Source of the DNA: Lysobacter lycopersici | GTDB taxonomy: Bacteria; Pseudomonadota; Gammaproteobacteria; Xanthomonadales; Xanthomonadaceae | Assembly: GCF_007556775.1 (NCBI RefSeq) | Contig: NZ_CP041742.1 | Location: forward strand, 1,440,001 to 1,504,000 | Direction of reading: 5' to 3' | DNA length: 64,000 nt | Shown: piece after piece, positions 19,905-30,114 of the stretch | Layout: the number at the start of each line of letters is the position of its first letter | Numbering within the stretch: position 1 is the stretch's first letter | Notes under the pieces: generated by a model | Told to the model about the DNA's origin: nothing | What the model saw: only the letters and a program-made list of their open reading frames with translations | Databases searched by the model: none | Translations under genes and position numbers: made by a program

Positions 19905-22900
19905 TCAGAACTTGACCGTGTAGCGACCGAAGAAGTACCGCCCGATGGTGTCGAACGTGTTCACGTCCGTATTCGCGTTCAGCACGTTGTTGTTGTAGAC
20001 GATGGGCGGTTGCTTGTCGAAGGCGTTGTCTACGCCCAGCTCTATCGTCGAATTGATCTTCGGCATGGCGTAGGTGACGCTGAAGCTGTGGTAGGTGGTC
20101 GAACCGTAGGGCACCTCCACGCCGCAGAACTGCGGACGCGCGGTGTAGCTGCACGCGCCATCGGCGGAGCTGCCCTGGCGGATGTCGGCGTTGCCCAGGT
20201 CGAATGCGCCGATGTAGCGGATGCGCCAGCTGGCCGACCAGTCGCCCATGTTCCAGTTCGCGAACGCGCGGGCGCGGATGCGACCGAACATGCCGTAGGA
20301 ACTGTCGTAGTGGCCGGCGAGGTGGACGACCGCGTCGGCGTCGGTGGTCGTGTCGGTGTCGTTGTCCCACTGCGCAACGTAGGTGCCGTCGAAGCCGAAG
20401 CTCCAACTGCCCCACGCCGTGTCGGGCAGCTTGTAGCGCAGCGCCAAGTCCCAACCCTTCACGTCCAGGCGGCCCAGGTTCACCGCCGGCTGGCGAATGT
20501 AGTTGACCTCGCCGTTGTCGAAGCGGTTGATGAAGCGGCACAGGTCGCTGGCGGGGTTCGCGTAGCACGAGTTCAGCACGATCTGCGCGCTGATGTTGGT
20601 GATCGTGTCGTTGAGGTACAGGCGCCAGTAGTCGAGGCTGACCGAGAAGCCCGGCAACCAGCTCGGGTCGTAGACCAGGCCCCAGTCGAATGACTTGCCC
20701 TGTTCCGGCTTGAGGTCGTAACCGACATAGGCCGCGCCCGAAGTCACGCCGGTGGACTGGCCCAGGCCGGTATCGGCGATACCGCCGTTCAGGGGAATGC
20801 CGGTGCCGGGGTCGTACACCGTGCCCGGAGTCAGCGGTGGTGCGCCTGCCGGGCCGTGCGATGCGCCCGTGGGAGTACCGCAGGCTTGCTCGTGGTTGTA
20901 CGTCGGTGTCAGCGGGCCATCGGAGATCACCGTACCGTCATTGGCGAGCACGAGATCCGGGTCGGCGCCATAGCCGATGCACAGCTCCTGCAACAGCGGC
21001 GCATTGCCCGCCGGACCGGCGAAGAGGTCGGTCACGCTCGGGGCGCGGAACACCTCGGCCACCGTGCCGCGCAGCAGCAGGTCGTCGATCGGACGCCATT
21101 CCACCTGCAGCTTCGAGCTGGTGTTGTTGCCGAACAGGTCGTAATCCGAATAACGCGTGCCCAGGGTCACGTTCAGGGTCTTGGCGAACGACACGTCCTT
21201 CAGCAGCGGCAGGAACAGTTCCGCATACAACTCGCTCGCGGTGAAATCGCCCTTGACCGGCGAGGCGCAGGCTTCCTGCGATATCTGGCAAGTCGCGTCC
21301 GGGTTGGCCACGGTGACGAACTCGACTTCGCTGCGCTGGTATTCCTTGCGCCATTGCGCGCCGAACGCCAGCTGCGCGGCGCCGGCCGGCATGTCGAACA
21401 ACTCGCCCGACGCATTCGCCTCGAAACCCTTGGACACGTACAGGGTCGAACCGTAGGGATTGACGTTGTACTTGGACAGGGTCGCGATGGTCGCCGGGTC
21501 TTCGACGTTGAAGATGTTGACCGGCGTGCAGCCGGCGATGACATTGCGTTCATCGATCGTGGGGGTAGACGGATCATCCGGCGTGCCGCAGACGATCGAG
21601 CCGTCGGTATCCTGGAACGACGGACCCAGCGCATCGGCCAGCCCGGCGTACAGCACGTAGCCGTTGGTCTTGGTCAGTAGCGACTGGTGGCCATAGTTCA
21701 TGGCGAAGTCCCACTTCCAGGTATCGCCGAGGAAGCCTTCGAGGCCAGCCACGACCTGGTCGGTGGTGGTGTTGTTGAACGCGGCGCGCTGGCCCAGCGA
21801 GGTGAAGCGGGTGCGGAAGGCGGTACCGTCGGGACCGAACTCTGCGCCAAACGGGTTGTAGTAGTTGTCGGCCGAAACCGTCACTGCGTCGGTGCGTGCA
21901 TCGAACGGCAGCGGCGCGAGCGCGAAGTTCGCCGAGGTCTTGTTGTGGTAGACCTCGAGGAAGGCGTTGACGTCGTCGGTGATCTGGTAATTGGCCAGGA
22001 AGAACGCGTTGGTGCGCTCCTGCGGCGTCTGGATCAGGTTCACCGCCTGGAAGTTGTAGCCATCGGTCGGGGCGTAGCAGCGGTAATCCGAGGCCGTGGC
22101 GCCGGAGGCGCCCGGAATGCGGGTCACGTCGGTGCATCCCAGCGCGATCGCGGTCGGGTTGGTGGCAGGCAGCGAGATGAACCCGCGCGGGTTGCGGCTG
22201 GAACCGCCGGCGCTGAAGGCCGAACCGGCGTACAGATAGGTCGCGACCTTGGAATAGTCGCGGTCGCCCGACAGGATGCCGTCGAACTGGTTGTAGTTCA
22301 CGCCGGCGATGACGTTGCCCTTCTCGCCGGCCTGGCCGAAGGTGAACGAACCGCCCGTGCGCTGGCCGTCGCTGCGGCTGGAAATGCCGTAGTCGATCGA
22401 GGCCTGCATGCCCTCGAAGTCCTTGCGCATGATGAAGTTCACCACGCCCGCGATCGCGTCCGAGCCGTACACCGACGAGGCGCCCACGGTCAGCACTTCG
22501 ATGCGCTCCACCGCCGAAGCCGGGATCGCGTTGACGTCCGCGCCGCCATCCGCGCCGCCGGTATGCACCACGCGGCGACCATTGATCAGGATCAGGGTGC
22601 GCTGCGAGCCGAGGCCGCGCAGGTCGATGGTCGAGGCACCGGTGCCGCCGCCGTTGTTGACGGTCGGGTTGGTCGCCGCGCCGGCGATGTTGGGCAGTTC
22701 CTGCACCAGATCGCCGATGGTCAGCTTGCCGGTCTTCTCGATCGCCTGGCGGTCGATGGTCACGACCGGGCTGGCGTTCTCCGCATCGACGCGGCGGATG
22801 CGCGAACCAGTGACTTCGATGCGATCCAGGGTCTTGGCCTGGTCCGCGTCGGTGGACGGCGTCGTTGCATCTTGCGCGGATGCGGCTCCGGTTCCAGCCA

Positions 22901-22967
22901 GGGTGGCAAGGATCGCAAACGGCAGCGCTGCGAACCGCAGCACGGGTCGCGTGGTACGAGGCTTCAT
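19905..22967 (-). CDS. TonB-dependent outer-membrane receptor
   Basis: This 1020-residue receptor has a Sec signal peptide ending ASAQD. A plug domain begins LDRIEVTGSRIRR and contains LPNIAGAAT, STIDLRGLGSQRTLILINGRR and SSVYGSDAIAGVVNF. A 22-strand barrel ends YFFGRYTVKF with the C-terminal Phe needed for outer-membrane assembly. The size and the SRIRR/GLGSQRTL style match the large peptide- or carbohydrate-type TBDRs abundant in xanthomonads. The ligand is unknown. ATG at 22967 follows GGAGAAG. The AraC regulator lies 78 bases upstream on the same strand and is the likely controller. Confidence 0.93.
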   Translation of the reverse strand: MKPRTTRPVLRFAALPFAILATLAGTGAASAQDATTPSTDADQAKTLDRIEVTGSRIRRVDAENASPVVTIDRQAIEKTGKLTIGDLVQELPNIAGAATNPTVNNGGGTGASTIDLRGLGSQRTLILINGRRVVHTGGADGGADVNAIPASAVERIEVLTVGASSVYGSDAIAGVVNFIMRKDFEGMQASIDYGISSRSDGQRTGGSFTFGQAGEKGNVIAGVNYNQFDGILSGDRDYSKVATYLYAGSAFSAGGSSRNPRGFISLPATNPTAIALGCTDVTRIPGASGATASDYRCYAPTDGYNFQAVNLIQTPQERTNAFFLANYQITDDVNAFLEVYHNKTSANFALAPLPFDARTDAVTVSADNYYNPFGAEFGPDGTAFRTRFTSLGQRAAFNNTTTDQVVAGLEGFLGDTWKWDFAMNYGHQSLLTKTNGYVLYAGLADALGPSFQDTDGSIVCGTPDDPSTPTIDERNVIAGCTPVNIFNVEDPATIATLSKYNVNPYGSTLYVSKGFEANASGELFDMPAGAAQLAFGAQWRKEYQRSEVEFVTVANPDATCQISQEACASPVKGDFTASELYAELFLPLLKDVSFAKTLNVTLGTRYSDYDLFGNNTSSKLQVEWRPIDDLLLRGTVAEVFRAPSVTDLFAGPAGNAPLLQELCIGYGADPDLVLANDGTVISDGPLTPTYNHEQACGTPTGASHGPAGAPPLTPGTVYDPGTGIPLNGGIADTGLGQSTGVTSGAAYVGYDLKPEQGKSFDWGLVYDPSWLPGFSVSLDYWRLYLNDTITNISAQIVLNSCYANPASDLCRFINRFDNGEVNYIRQPAVNLGRLDVKGWDLALRYKLPDTAWGSWSFGFDGTYVAQWDNDTDTTTDADAVVHLAGHYDSSYGMFGRIRARAFANWNMGDWSASWRIRYIGAFDLGNADIRQGSSADGACSYTARPQFCGVEVPYGSTTYHSFSVTYAMPKINSTIELGVDNAFDKQPPIVYNNNVLNANTDVNTFDTIGRYFFGRYTVKF

Positions 22968-23045
22968 TACGGGCTTCTCCGTGTTTGTTAGCAATGCGTA
23001 AATCGCAATGCCACGTTACGGCGCAGGTTCCGCATCCGCTTTCGC

Positions 23046-23942
23046 TTACGCGCTGCTTCGCTTTGCATGGTCTGGCGCCTTGCCGAGGCGCCTGACCGAA
23101 CGGTAGTCGGATGCCGTCGTGCCGTAATGCGCGCGGAACGCGCGGGCGAAGCTGCACGGGCTTTCGAAACCGCAGGCCGCGCCCACTTCGCCCACCGACA
23201 GGCTGGTGCGTTCAAGCAAATCGGAAGCCTGCTGCAGGCGGACGTGCGCCATCGCCTGGCGCGGGCCTTCCTCGTACAACGCATGGAAGGTCTTGGTGAA
23301 ATACCAGACGGAGAAATTGCACAGCCCGGCCAGTTCCGAGAGCCGGATCTGGTGTCCGGCATTGCCATCGAGGTAGAGCCGCGCGCGCTGCATCCGCGCG
23401 AAGACCTGGCGCTTGCGCCGCAGCGAACGCCCCGGGCAGCGATCGACCATGCGATGCAGGTCGTCCTGCAGCGAGGACAGGAAGTGCAGGATCCTGCGCA
23501 CCGCCGCATCCGTGTCCGGCGTCGACAACCGTTTGCCGGATTCGAAGCAACCCACGTTGCGCCACAGCCGTAGTGCCAGTCTCATACCGTGCTTGTCGAC
23601 ACGGCCGCGTCCCGTATGGATGGGCGGCAGGTCGGATTGTTCGAATGTCTGATCTGTGGGCATTGCCAGCGCGATGGCCAGCGTCCGCTTTTCGGACAAC
23701 AGCGTCGGGCGGGAATCACGATCTAAGGCGACCCAATCACCCGCCTGCAACTGGAACGTACCTTCGCGGCAGGACAACTGCGCCTCGCCGCGCAGGACCA
23801 GCCAGAATGACGTCTGGCTATCGGCTAGGCTCAAGCTGGCGGAACGACTGATTGCAGCCAGATAGTAACTGTCAGTCGAACCATCCTGACTCAAATTGTC
23901 CTGGATTTCGGCGCGATCCAACCAGAGCGTTTGTAGTTCCAT
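23046..23942 (-). CDS. AraC family transcriptional regulator
   Basis: This 298-residue regulator has an N-terminal cupin-like sensing half (LVLRGEAQLSCREGTFQLQAGDWVALD) and a C-terminal double helix-turn-helix (IRLSELAGLCNFSVWYFTKTFHALYEEGPRQAMAHVRLQQASDLL, then SVGEVGAACGFESPCSFARAFRAHYG). The layout matches ligand-responsive AraC activators. ATG at 23942 was chosen over a TTG at 23990. It is encoded upstream of and in line with the TonB receptor, which suggests local control, but no operator repeat is clear in the 78-base gap. Confidence 0.92.
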   Translation of the reverse strand: MELQTLWLDRAEIQDNLSQDGSTDSYYLAAISRSASLSLADSQTSFWLVLRGEAQLSCREGTFQLQAGDWVALDRDSRPTLLSEKRTLAIALAMPTDQTFEQSDLPPIHTGRGRVDKHGMRLALRLWRNVGCFESGKRLSTPDTDAAVRRILHFLSSLQDDLHRMVDRCPGRSLRRKRQVFARMQRARLYLDGNAGHQIRLSELAGLCNFSVWYFTKTFHALYEEGPRQAMAHVRLQQASDLLERTSLSVGEVGAACGFESPCSFARAFRAHYGTTASDYRSVRRLGKAPDHAKRSSA

Positions 23943-24286
23943 GGCCTGAACCTGTGCTTGGGGGAGGTGCGACCGTGATCGCGCGCCCAAGCTTGCAGGT
24001 CAGGAAAATTCGCCGCGGGAATCACGAAATTTCCCTGAAATTCTCATTTCCGATTGGATTCAACCGCTTGCGACCATGACTTTCGGATGCGCCGCGCGAT
24101 GAAAGCCAAGCACATCGGCATCGCGGCGGCGTATCCACCTCCCCTGGATGCGCGGAGTCGCGCACCAGCGCGATTGTCGGCAGTCGCGGCGGGGACGCGG
24201 CCGGAAGCGATTCTGTACGCCAGTCCTGCTGTCGAAAGGCGGGCGGGCCAGCGGCCATCCGGCCATCCGGCCATCGAGTCGGCGCG
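23943..24286. other. Intergenic region with short tandem repeat
   Basis: There is no convincing gene here. The stretch is AT-richer than its surroundings near 24000-24060 (gaaattt and gaaattc repeats) and is probably the upstream region of the AraC gene. At 24252-24275 the octamer GGCCATCC is repeated nearly three times. No terminator is evident for the minus-strand gene ending at 24287. Confidence 0.55.
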
Positions 24287-26545
24287 TCAATTGGGAAGGG
24301 TGCGCATGAAGCCGATGTCCTCGTTCATACCTTGGACGAGGGAGAAATACAGCCTGCGATGGACCCGATCCAGGGAAACACCGGTGACGCCCACGGGTTT
24401 GGCCAGGGCCAAGAGGCACGCGCCCGGACGATCCCTGGACTCGGGCAACTGCATCCATTGCAGATCGCATTTGCCTTCGCCCTCGTCGAGCGACGCCAAC
24501 CAAACACCGCCATCGTCGACCAGCACCCTGCGCCCGCCCCCGACTCCGGGGCGATCGCTGATGCGGCGCGTATTCGACAGGTCGTAGGCCATTTCCCACA
24601 AACCGGCTTCCTGCGGCCGCGTAAACAGGATGCGGCCGCGCTTGGCGTCCACCCGGGTCAGGGCGACGTTATCGCGGGCGGCGATCGCGCGCCATGGCGT
24701 GGTGGAGGTGTCGTACAGGGTCAAGCCCAGTTGGCCGGCATCGCGATCGCCCACGACCAACAGGCGCGACGATTCGGGCAGGTATTCGGCATAGACCGGC
24801 GCCTTGTCCGGAACCGGCAGCCTGCGAACCGTGCCCGCATCCGGAACGATCTCGTAAATGCCGTACTCGTCGCCGCTGCGCCCGATCATCAGCATGCGCT
24901 TGCTGTCCGCCGACCAGACCGGCCCGTAACGGGCAACGGGCAGGATGCCTTCGATCAGGCGCAGGGATTCCGGTCGCCCGATCCTCGCCCACCACACGGC
25001 GATGGTTCCTGATCGATCCGAGACGAACGCGACCTGCTGGCCATCGGGCGATACCGAAGGCAGCAAGTCCGCTCCCGAGGACGGGAACAACTGCTTCATC
25101 GGGCTTTTGTCGGTCAGTCGCTCGTCCAGCCCCACGTCGTAGTTGCTGGTTTTCGACTGGCCGATCACGAACGCCATCGCGCCCGTGCGCGACGCGATGC
25201 TCGGGAAGGCGGTATCGGGCAATCCGAGATCGATGACCTTGCGCGTGTCCAGGTCCAGCTTCGCGATCGAAACGCCGCCGTCCAGGTAGCGGCCGAACAC
25301 GATGGACTTGCCATCCGGCGCCCAGGCGATGGCGTTGATGTTGGTCTTCAGGCTGGTCAGTCGCTCCGGCTCGCCGCCGGCGGCGGGGACGCGCCAGATG
25401 TCGGCAAGGGACACGTTGCGGCGGAAGGCGATCCAGCGACCATCCGGCGAATACGCGGCGAGCCCGTCGACATCGTGCTCTCCCTTGCGGTAAGCGAGCT
25501 TCGTCCATGCGCCATTGCCGAGGTCGACGACGTGGATGGTGCCGTTTTCGTCGAGATCGAGCGGGCTGAGCGTCGTGACCAGGCGCCTGCCATCGGGATG
25601 CCATCCGACCCGACCGTCCATGTCCTCGCGGCATGCGGAAATCTGCCGCGGTTCGCCGCCGCTGGCGGGGATCAGCATGATCGCGCAACGATCCTTGGGC
25701 CCCATCCGCACGAAGGCGATGTCGCGCCCGGTCGGCGACCATGCCGGGTTCATGTCCCAGACGCCCGCCGTGTTCGTGGTGATCGCGCGCGGCGGCACCG
25801 GCGTCGTGGTCTGCATGAACAGCCCGGCGGAGGAATCGTCTTCCGGATAGGCGCTGTAGACCACTTGCGAACCGTCCGGCGACAGGCTCGGCCCGCTCTC
25901 GCTTCCGGGCATTGACGTGATGTGCTGGTAGTCGGGCTTCGCCGCTGCAATGGCGGCGGGAGGCGCCTTGGCGATGCTGCCATCGGTATTCCGCGACAGA
26001 ATCGCTACGGTCGCCAGCAGGGCGCCGAGCACGGCAACCGTCGCGGTGATTGCGAATCGCGCGCGCCGCCCGCCCGCCGTGCGGATCGGCGCCGGATCGG
26101 GCACCGTCGCCGCATGCCGATCTTCAACCGCCGCATCGGCTTGCGCAGGCGCGCCGCTGCATTCGGGTTTGGTTCCGTGTTCAAGCGACTCGATCCATGC
26201 AGTCGGCGCCAGCAGCCGATATCCGCCCTTGGCGATGGTCTCGAGGTAACGCGGCGTATCGCGGTCGTCGCCGAAGGCCTTGCGCAACTGCGCGATCGCC
26301 TGCGTCAGCACGTCGTCGCTCGGCAACGTGCCCGCCCATACCCATTCGAGGATCGCGACCCGGCTCACCACCTTGCCCTGGTGGGCGACCAGCATCATCA
26401 GCACCTGCAGCGATTTCACCGTGATGCGGCGCGGGCTCGCGGCACCGGGTTCGTACACGTCGCGACGCGCGACGTCGACGATGCAATCGCCGACCTTCAG
26501 GAAGTCGGTTTCCGGCTCGATGAGGTTTTTATGCTGGTTCAGCAT
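24287..26545 (-). CDS. CadC-like membrane regulator with beta-propeller sensor
   Basis: This 752-residue protein has an OmpR/PhoB-type winged helix at residues 17-113 (ITVKSLQVLMMLVAHQGKVVSR, RYLETIAKGGYRLLAP) and an acidic, Pro-rich linker. A single membrane helix lies near 171-193. A periplasmic TolB/PD40-type propeller follows (GPSLSPDGSQVVYSA, PAWSPTGRDIAF, AYSPDGRWIAF, AWAPDGKSIVFG, SVSPDGQQVAFVSD). One-component sensors of this kind bind DNA from the membrane. The ATG at 26545 begins MLNQHKNL; longer starts lack support. It lies between two TonB receptors on the same strand and may respond to envelope ligands, but the signal is unknown. Confidence 0.88.
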   Translation of the reverse strand: MLNQHKNLIEPETDFLKVGDCIVDVARRDVYEPGAASPRRITVKSLQVLMMLVAHQGKVVSRVAILEWVWAGTLPSDDVLTQAIAQLRKAFGDDRDTPRYLETIAKGGYRLLAPTAWIESLEHGTKPECSGAPAQADAAVEDRHAATVPDPAPIRTAGGRRARFAITATVAVLGALLATVAILSRNTDGSIAKAPPAAIAAAKPDYQHITSMPGSESGPSLSPDGSQVVYSAYPEDDSSAGLFMQTTTPVPPRAITTNTAGVWDMNPAWSPTGRDIAFVRMGPKDRCAIMLIPASGGEPRQISACREDMDGRVGWHPDGRRLVTTLSPLDLDENGTIHVVDLGNGAWTKLAYRKGEHDVDGLAAYSPDGRWIAFRRNVSLADIWRVPAAGGEPERLTSLKTNINAIAWAPDGKSIVFGRYLDGGVSIAKLDLDTRKVIDLGLPDTAFPSIASRTGAMAFVIGQSKTSNYDVGLDERLTDKSPMKQLFPSSGADLLPSVSPDGQQVAFVSDRSGTIAVWWARIGRPESLRLIEGILPVARYGPVWSADSKRMLMIGRSGDEYGIYEIVPDAGTVRRLPVPDKAPVYAEYLPESSRLLVVGDRDAGQLGLTLYDTSTTPWRAIAARDNVALTRVDAKRGRILFTRPQEAGLWEMAYDLSNTRRISDRPGVGGGRRVLVDDGGVWLASLDEGEGKCDLQWMQLPESRDRPGACLLALAKPVGVTGVSLDRVHRRLYFSLVQGMNEDIGFMRTLPN

Positions 26546-27049
26546 GCCAATTCGGTGCCATCCCCTTTTCGCAATTGTGCTGGTGAACGCCCTGTCCGGG
26601 GAACGCCCGTCCGCTTCGGGCAATTTCGGTAAAGTTTTTTGAACCCTTCGAGCTAGTGGCTGGGCGAAGCATTTCACGATCAGCGCGCGCGTTCATATGG
26701 CAGAGGTACTGGCACATGAATCGGACGGGAGCCCGCAAACGCAGCTTCAGCCTTGTGCTCAGGCCATCCAAGGGTAGATGCGCGAATCGCCCGCAGCGTT
26801 GCATCCATGATTCGGCCAGAATTGCTCCCGCTGGAACTGCCGTGCGCATGGGTGGACCGGCGATCAACTACGCGCATCCCGGATTGGATCCTAGGCAGCC
26901 GGAATGACATGTCCGAAGGTAGCGACTGCGCTTGCGAATACGAAACTAAGTGTGAAAATCCATCTGCCCGACACGATAAGCGCTGCGCACAACTCAAAGA
27001 AAAGCCCCGCCTTGCGGCGGGGCCTTTGAAGTCACCGAACTGTCGATCT
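26546..27049. other. 504-base intergenic region
   Basis: I see no gene with coding character. It should contain the promoter of the CadC-like gene at its left end; a TTCAAAAAACTTTACC stretch at about 26629-26645 (minus strand) is AT-rich but not a clear promoter. The right end holds the terminator of the second TonB receptor (26998-27027). Base composition is lower in GC than the flanking genes. Confidence 0.5.
26998..27027 (-). terminator. Terminator for the second TonB receptor gene
   Basis: On the minus strand, GCCCCGCC, a GCAA loop and GGCGGGGC form a perfect 8-bp stem followed by TTTTCTTT, about 23 bases after the receptor stop. Confidence 0.9.
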
Positions 27050-29932
27050 TTACTGCTTCCTGCCGAAGTTCCAGCGCGCCTCGAGGTAATAGCCGCGACC
27101 ATAAACGTCGAACATGTCTTCGTTGTAGGGCGCGCCGCTGGCGCTGCTATAGCTGGCCAAGTCCATATCCGGCATCTTGTTGAACAAATTGGTGACGACG
27201 AACGAAAGGTCGAGGTCATCGGTCGCCTGCCAATTTACACTGGCGTTGTAGGTCGTGTAGGAACTCACTTCGCCACAACGGCTGAATGTGCAATTGGTCG
27301 CGTCGGTCCAAGCAATGTAATTCGCAGTCGGTCCGATGTAGTCGGCATACAAAGTGGTGACCCAATCGCTCTTCTTCCAAGACACGGAGGCATTGGCGCG
27401 GTAGATCGGATCGCGACTGTAGTAGCCGCTGTCGAGGACGTCGATCACCGGATCGGTCGGGTAGAGCTGCTGCTCGTGCTTCAGGTTCCTGGTCCAGGAA
27501 CCCTTGAAGGACAGATCGCCCAAGCTGCCGATACTCTGGTTGTAGTTGACGTTAAGGGTAATGGCAGACAAGACCTCGCTCGCGACGTTGACTTTGCCGA
27601 CGAAGATCGACCGCAGCGTGCCATCCGGGTTGCGGACGACCTGATTGAAGACAGCCTGGCAAGTTCCAGAACTCGGATCGAGAGCTCCCAATCCTCCGTC
27701 AGCCACCGAAGTGCAGGCCAGATCGTCCTTCATCATCTGGTCGATGCTCTGTTGCGCGACCTCATTCTTGATGTTCCAGTAATTGTAGTCCGCGGCAATG
27801 GAGAATTTCGACGTCGGCGCCCAGACCACGCCGTAGCTCCATACCTTGGCAGTAATCGGCTCTAGGTCGGGGTTGCCCGAGATGGATCCCGCAAAACTGG
27901 GCTGAGTTTGAGTTTGATCGACATCGGGGTCCACCAGGCAATCGTCGAAATGGTTGACGTCATATGCCGGGTTTTGCGCGTGACAGTACAGGTAGTCGTT
28001 GGTCGAAGAGAAGAAGCCGCTCAATCCCTGGAACTCGTCACTCAAGGTCGGGGCCTTGAAGGCGGTTCCGTATTGCCCGCGGAAAAGCAAGCTTTCGATC
28101 GGTCGATATTCGAAGCCGATGTTGTAGGTCGGCTTGGAGACGTTTTCGCCGGAGACCTTGTAGCTGTCGTAGCGACCCGACAGACTGATGGTCAACGGCG
28201 CGAACACCGGCAGCCGAAGTTCGCCGGTGACGGCATAACGGCTACGCGAACCCTTGCCACTGGTCGCACTGGACCCCCAGGATTGCGACTCCAGCGTCAC
28301 CGGATCTGCTAGGAGGAGCGCATCCGGCGTATAGGTCCAGCCTTGGGTACCGGTTTCCACCGCCAGCGCGAGACCCGCATCGCCACCTGGCAGGCTGAAC
28401 AGCGAACTGTTCGTGACCTGCGCACGCAACATGTTGTCGTAGGTGTTGCTGTGGTTTTTGGCGTGAGTGGTGAAGCTGTCGAAATCGGCGACCGGGATCA
28501 AGTTATAGAACTTCGTATAGTCCGGAGTGAAAACCGGATAGCCGTAATAGGTGCCCTGCTGCGGACCGAGGATGTGGCTATTGAACCAGTTGTTGACCCC
28601 GTCCTTGAGCTTGACAAAGGTACTTTCGGTCAGCTTGTATTCGGTGCGCGTGAGGCCGATATCGTAATCCCAGTTCGAATCGCCGAAGGTGCCTGCGGCC
28701 CCCAAGGTCAGTGCGTAGGAGTTGCTGTCGTTACGCTCCATGGATCGTTCCCAGCCACCCATGTCCTCCGGCATAAAATTTCGCTGGAGCTGGATGGCAT
28801 CGCCCAAATTCGGATCCCAGAAATAACCGTTGCTGTCCTGGTGTTCGAGCGCATTGGTCCACCAAGTGTAGTTGGAGCCTACGTGGTACCGCGTCGATTC
28901 CCTGCTGTATAGCAGGTCGCCGTAGAGTTGCAGGTTATCGCTTATATCGAACGTGGCGTGGGTATAGACTTGCGCGCTTTCGCCGCCATTCTTGACGGTT
29001 CGATAACCGGGATTGTAGAACGAGCCGCAGTAAGGCTCGAGTCGGCCGGGACGGGTTTGCAACCCCTCGGTGCCACCGAAACCACTGGATACGTTGGCGC
29101 AATCGTTCGGATCGAAGAAGTAATACTGGTGCGCCAAGTCGCCGAAACGGCTGAAGATGCCGAAATCGCGAGTGGCGATGGGCGCAGTGGATGCGTGCGT
29201 GTTGTACGTTTTGGTCAGGTCGCGCTGGTAGCCCCAGATCGGGTCGGTGTGCTCGAACTGGCCGCCCAGCAGCATGTGGAAGCGGCCGTCGTCGCTGCCG
29301 AAATCAGTCGCGGCGCTGATGCGACGGCTTTCGCCACCGCCTTCGTCATAGCCGCCGAGGCGAGCGCTCACCACCGAGCCGTCCATGTTTTTCTTGAGCC
29401 TGATGTTCACGACGCCTGCGATGGCGTCGGATCCATACAGAGAGGATTGGCCACCCGGCAGGATTTCGATGCGCTCGACCAGGTCGATCGGGATGCCGCT
29501 GATGTTGTTGAACACGTCGGTGCCGTTGTACAGCGCCGGGTAGTTCGCCATCGGGCGGCCGTCGACCAGGTACTTCGTGTAGCCCGGGTTCAGGCCGAAC
29601 AGGCTGTTGGTCTCGGCGCCCTGTGTAAAGCCAGACGACTGCTGGTTACCTTGGACGCCGCCCGTCGCGAACGAGCTTTGGTGCAGCGCATCCTGGACAT
29701 TGGTGAAGCCGCGGGTCTTCAGGTCCTCGGCGGAAATGACGAGCACCGGCTTGGCGGTCTCAAGCGTTGTCTGCGGGATCAACGAGCCGGTGACGACGAT
29801 CTTGTCGAGGGTCTCGGCCTGGGTGTCAGGCTGCGGCGTTTGATCGGTTGCGGAAGTGTCTTGTGCATATGCCGATGGCGCAACAGCGACCATCGCTATG
29901 CTGATGGCGGTCGTCAGGAGTTTACGTTGCAT
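27050..29932 (-). CDS. TonB-dependent outer-membrane receptor
   Basis: This 960-residue receptor has a signal peptide ending SAYAQD and a plug with KIVVTGSLIPQTT, VQDALHQSSFAT, GYTKYLVDGRPM and SSLYGSDAIAGVVNIRL. A long barrel follows (GDLSFKGSWTRN, VTNLFNKMPDM), and the chain ends ARWNFGRKQ. The final residue is Gln, so the terminal aromatic is five residues in. GC content is visibly lower than in flanking genes, which could mean recent acquisition. ATG at 29932 follows GGGGAT. It shares strand and neighbourhood with the CadC-like regulator and the beta-hydroxylase-like gene 107 bases upstream of its longest frame. Confidence 0.92.
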   Translation of the reverse strand: MQRKLLTTAISIAMVAVAPSAYAQDTSATDQTPQPDTQAETLDKIVVTGSLIPQTTLETAKPVLVISAEDLKTRGFTNVQDALHQSSFATGGVQGNQQSSGFTQGAETNSLFGLNPGYTKYLVDGRPMANYPALYNGTDVFNNISGIPIDLVERIEILPGGQSSLYGSDAIAGVVNIRLKKNMDGSVVSARLGGYDEGGGESRRISAATDFGSDDGRFHMLLGGQFEHTDPIWGYQRDLTKTYNTHASTAPIATRDFGIFSRFGDLAHQYYFFDPNDCANVSSGFGGTEGLQTRPGRLEPYCGSFYNPGYRTVKNGGESAQVYTHATFDISDNLQLYGDLLYSRESTRYHVGSNYTWWTNALEHQDSNGYFWDPNLGDAIQLQRNFMPEDMGGWERSMERNDSNSYALTLGAAGTFGDSNWDYDIGLTRTEYKLTESTFVKLKDGVNNWFNSHILGPQQGTYYGYPVFTPDYTKFYNLIPVADFDSFTTHAKNHSNTYDNMLRAQVTNSSLFSLPGGDAGLALAVETGTQGWTYTPDALLLADPVTLESQSWGSSATSGKGSRSRYAVTGELRLPVFAPLTISLSGRYDSYKVSGENVSKPTYNIGFEYRPIESLLFRGQYGTAFKAPTLSDEFQGLSGFFSSTNDYLYCHAQNPAYDVNHFDDCLVDPDVDQTQTQPSFAGSISGNPDLEPITAKVWSYGVVWAPTSKFSIAADYNYWNIKNEVAQQSIDQMMKDDLACTSVADGGLGALDPSSGTCQAVFNQVVRNPDGTLRSIFVGKVNVASEVLSAITLNVNYNQSIGSLGDLSFKGSWTRNLKHEQQLYPTDPVIDVLDSGYYSRDPIYRANASVSWKKSDWVTTLYADYIGPTANYIAWTDATNCTFSRCGEVSSYTTYNASVNWQATDDLDLSFVVTNLFNKMPDMDLASYSSASGAPYNEDMFDVYGRGYYLEARWNFGRKQ

Positions 29933-30114
29933 TGGATATCCCCATTCATGTGAAGGCAGCACCGAGTCGGTGGCTACCCTGCACAATGAAGGGGCGGAAT
30001 GTTTCACGTTTGACTTGTCGGGCCGTTCTGATTTACTGGATTTGTCCTTATTTCCACATCCTTAACGGACCGCGCGAATCGACCACGGCGTCCGCGGCGC
30101 CCCGACTTCCCGTT

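Noticed and set aside
24252..24275. GGCCATCC tandem repeat as an operator array
   Set aside because: Only about three units of eight bases; no link to a regulator.
23943..24286. Possible small genes upstream of the AraC gene
   Set aside because: Open frames here are short, overlap antisense to the regulator ends and lack ribosome sites and family features.
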